In this document: positions 62,141 through 64,000 of the stretch, one piece after another
Layout: each line of letters starts with the position of its first letter
Numbering within the stretch: position 1 is the stretch's first letter
NCBI GenBank assembly: GCA_963832715.1
Contig: CAWHVB010000002.1
Location: 310,001-374,000 of the forward strand
Source of the DNA: DATFVA01 sp963832715
GTDB lineage: Bacteria; Bacteroidota; Ignavibacteria; Ignavibacteriales; Ignavibacteriaceae
Length of the DNA stretch: 64,000 bases
Direction of reading: 5' to 3'
The notes under the pieces: generated by a model
What the model saw: only the letters and a program-made list of their open reading frames with translations
Told to the model about the DNA's origin: nothing
The model's database searches: none
Program-made: the position numbers and the translations under genes

Positions 62141-63196
62141 CTAAATGTCCTTACCTAAATTTTTCAGCAATCCTTTTATCCTGCTTTTCTGATTGTCGGG
62201 AGCCATATCGTATGCTTTTGAATAATATTTTACTGCCTGTTCTTTATTCCCTTTTATACCGTAAGCTTCGCCAAGACTATCCCATACGTTCCAGGATTCA
62301 GGATGATCCTTTGTATTTTTGGTGAAGATTTGAATAGCTTCATCATTCTTACCGCGCTGAAGGAGCTGATACCCATACGTATTCATTTCTGCCTCGGTGG
62401 CGTTATTTATAACACCCTTTTTGAGTTCATCCGCTTCAGCTGTTTTACCAGCTGCTTCGAGCAATCCGGCTTTGGTCATCTGGTTTGTAAAATTCTTATT
62501 GAGAGTAATTGATTTATCTATCCATTTCATAGCATCAGCCTGGTGAGTATTATTCATCAAGGCATAGGATGCAATCTGATTCCAGCCTTGCCAGGAGAAA
62601 CCGGGTAAGTTATCGAGTTCCTTTCTCATATGATCAAGTACAATTTCATGAACGTCCAGATCTATATGAAAAGGCACTTTAAGTCTTTCCCACCTGAGGA
62701 CTGCATCAACTGAATTTTCATTGGGGTTATCGAATGAATAGCTAAGCCATTCCTGGAAGTCTGCACTAACTGGTTTAACCGTAACCCTCAGCTGATCATC
62801 CTTCTGATCATAATTAAAACTTCCCCATGCCCAATTATTCTTATTAAAGATAACTGTCCATTCATTTTCCGTGGGAATAAAATGGAGTCCGTATGTACCG
62901 GCCGGAATATCTTTACCTTCAATTTTTACAGGATCACTAAAAGTTATTGTGGTATTTTCGTTTGCACCTCCGCGCCAGACTTCATTATATGGAACAAGTT
63001 TCCCCCATATTTCTCTTCCATTAACTTTTGGACCGTGATAGTTGATTGTTATATCCGTTAGACCTATCGTCTGTGAAATGCTTGCTTTCTGGCTGACCTG
63101 GGGAGCGGTAAGCTGAGGCTGTGCAGATACTACAGCTGCCAGCATCAGAATGAACATAATTATATAAAACACGTATATGTTAATGCCTCTTCTCAT
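62141..63196 (-). CDS. Exported DUF2911 protein with tetratricopeptide repeats
   Basis: ATG 63196 is chosen because GGAGGT (63202-63207, minus) lies 5 nt upstream; a longer frame to 63241 lacks this. The 351-aa protein has a signal peptide (YIIMFILMLAAVVSAQ), the DUF2911 domain (ITINYHGPKVNGREIWG, LVPYNEVWRGGANE, AGTYGLHFIPTENEWTVIFN) and C-terminal TPR-like helices (WNVWDSLGEAYGIKGNKEQA). The domain is common in Bacteroidota envelopes; its function is unknown. Expected location is periplasmic. Confidence 0.85.
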   Translation of the reverse strand: MRRGINIYVFYIIMFILMLAAVVSAQPQLTAPQVSQKASISQTIGLTDITINYHGPKVNGREIWGKLVPYNEVWRGGANENTTITFSDPVKIEGKDIPAGTYGLHFIPTENEWTVIFNKNNWAWGSFNYDQKDDQLRVTVKPVSADFQEWLSYSFDNPNENSVDAVLRWERLKVPFHIDLDVHEIVLDHMRKELDNLPGFSWQGWNQIASYALMNNTHQADAMKWIDKSITLNKNFTNQMTKAGLLEAAGKTAEADELKKGVINNATEAEMNTYGYQLLQRGKNDEAIQIFTKNTKDHPESWNVWDSLGEAYGIKGNKEQAVKYYSKAYDMAPDNQKSRIKGLLKNLGKDI

Positions 63197-63420
63197 AGTT
63201 GACCTCCGGTTAAATAAAATCGAATGACTGAAAATATACACCGGATTCCTGGACCGCCAATTTTTTGTGATGAACGGTGAAAAAAAAGGAAATGATCCTG
63301 AATTAACCGCTTAGGAAAGATGAGCGATGACTGCCTGAAACTTTAAGCAGCTCTGCCTCAATACAAAGCCGCTTAAAGAATGCCCCGTCTGATTAAGCTA
63401 TTCCCGGATGATCAGGCCGA

Positions 63421-64000
63421 TTATTTTAAGAATAACATTTTCCTCACAGCAATATAACTTCCTGCTTGCAGACGGCAGTAATAAACTCCGCTGCTTAGAT
63501 GTTCCGCGTTGAAGTTTACATCATATGTTCCGGGTTGTTTTTCTTCATTGACCAAAGTTGTAATCTCATTTCCTAGTGCATCATAAATCTTCAACGTGAC
63601 AAATGACGAATAACCTATCCGGAATGATAGATTGGTTGAAGGATTAAAAGGATTTGGATAATTCTGAGATAAACTGAATCCAGTGGGTTTAGTGGATGAG
63701 GAATTAATATTTACTAATTGATCCAGGTTTATTTTATACATCGATCTTCCGTGCGTTCCTATAGCAAGGTAATTTTCAACCGGGTGGATCTTCATATCAT
63801 AAACAGAGACAACAGGCAGACCTTCTGCAATCATCTGCCAGCTTATCCCGCCGTTATAGCTCATAAATGCACCGACATCACTGCCGAGATAAAGTCTGTC
63901 CGGATTATTATTATCTACAGCAAAAGCATTTACAGGGGCATCAGGCAGATTGCTGCTTATATCGGTCCAGTCTGCACCCATATTGGTACTTTTGAATACA
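63421..64000 (-). CDS. T9SS cargo protein with YCF48/BNR-type repeats, C-terminal end (partial)
   Basis: The frame stays open to the window edge, so the start is missing. The visible 190 or so residues have propeller-type repeats (LYLGSDVGAFMSYNGGISW; LAIGTHGRSMYKI) and a complete T9SS type A sorting domain (NYPNPFNPSTNLSF to RKMLFLK). The GTHGRSMY repeat is typical of large exported VPS10/BNR-like propellers. It would be secreted or attached to the surface. The stop is at 63421-63423. Confidence 0.82.
   Translation of the reverse strand, partial: VFKSTNMGADWTDISSNLPDAPVNAFAVDNNNPDRLYLGSDVGAFMSYNGGISWQMIAEGLPVVSVYDMKIHPVENYLAIGTHGRSMYKINLDQLVNINSSSTKPTGFSLSQNYPNPFNPSTNLSFRIGYSSFVTLKIYDALGNEITTLVNEEKQPGTYDVNFNAEHLSSGVYYCRLQAGSYIAVRKMLFLK

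Noticed and set aside
1..64000. tRNA, rRNA or riboswitch genes
   Set aside because: I looked for cloverleaf-like or rRNA-like sequence in the gaps and saw none; a covariance-model scan would be needed to be sure.

Overview
The window looks like a chromosomal piece of a non-photosynthetic Ignavibacteria/Chlorobi-type member of the Bacteroidota superphylum. The evidence is at least five proteins ending in a type IX secretion (T9SS) type A sorting domain (NYPNPFNP...KKMLL(L/M)(K/R)), a PorZ-like propeller protein, SpoIIE-phosphatase partner-switching proteins, menaquinone-type UbiE, NadA, and promoter-like TTTG/TAnnTTTG boxes. No tRNA, rRNA or CRISPR array was seen.

Layout. 1-10 kb: a frameshifted UvrD helicase end, an exported YCF48/BNR propeller protein, a 516-aa protein of an uncharacterised winged-helix family, and a tandem pair of large BNR-repeat T9SS cargo paralogues that share near-identical N-terminal halves but have different central domains. 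10.5-12.5 kb: glycosyltransferase plus methyltransferase. 12.8-16 kb: a nucleoside-salvage operon (cdd, tdk, nupC-type transporter, purine nucleoside phosphorylase). 16.2-19.4 kb: secD-secF. 19.5-22.8 kb: a small membrane protein, a DUF72 protein, then two overlapping DUF1670 triple-HTH genes bounded by an imperfect 18-bp inverted repeat. 22.8-29 kb: a secreted papain-like protease and a giant multi-PAS hybrid histidine kinase. 29.4-36.5 kb: a minus-strand partner-switching operon with three SpoIIE-type phosphatases, one STAS antagonist and one RsbW-like kinase. 36.7-39.4 kb: an ECF sigma/anti-sigma pair and a second STAS protein. 39.5-64 kb: mainly housekeeping genes (purA, nadA, aroK-aroB, PpiD-like foldase, Crp-like regulator, PHP phosphoesterase, ribH, PorZ-like, ABC-F, ROK kinase, rsmA, PAP2, ubiE, rdgB, SemiSWEET, AhpD-like, rhomboid, DUF5519, DUF2911) and the edge of another T9SS cargo gene.

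The genes fall into a few cooperating sets: nucleoside uptake and salvage; Sec translocation (SecDF), a periplasmic foldase and T9SS export of repeat-rich cargo; and a dense signalling block. Six genes are broken by single-base shifts, including secF, normally important for secretion; a seventh case (31.4 kb) could be natural overlap. Indel errors in the assembly are the simplest reading. The best candidates for something undescribed are the DUF1670 pair with its terminal repeats and palindromic leader, the 516-aa winged-helix family protein, two unlinked arrays of 11-bp units around ATACGT, and a degenerate tandem duplication ending in matching hairpins between aroB and nadA.
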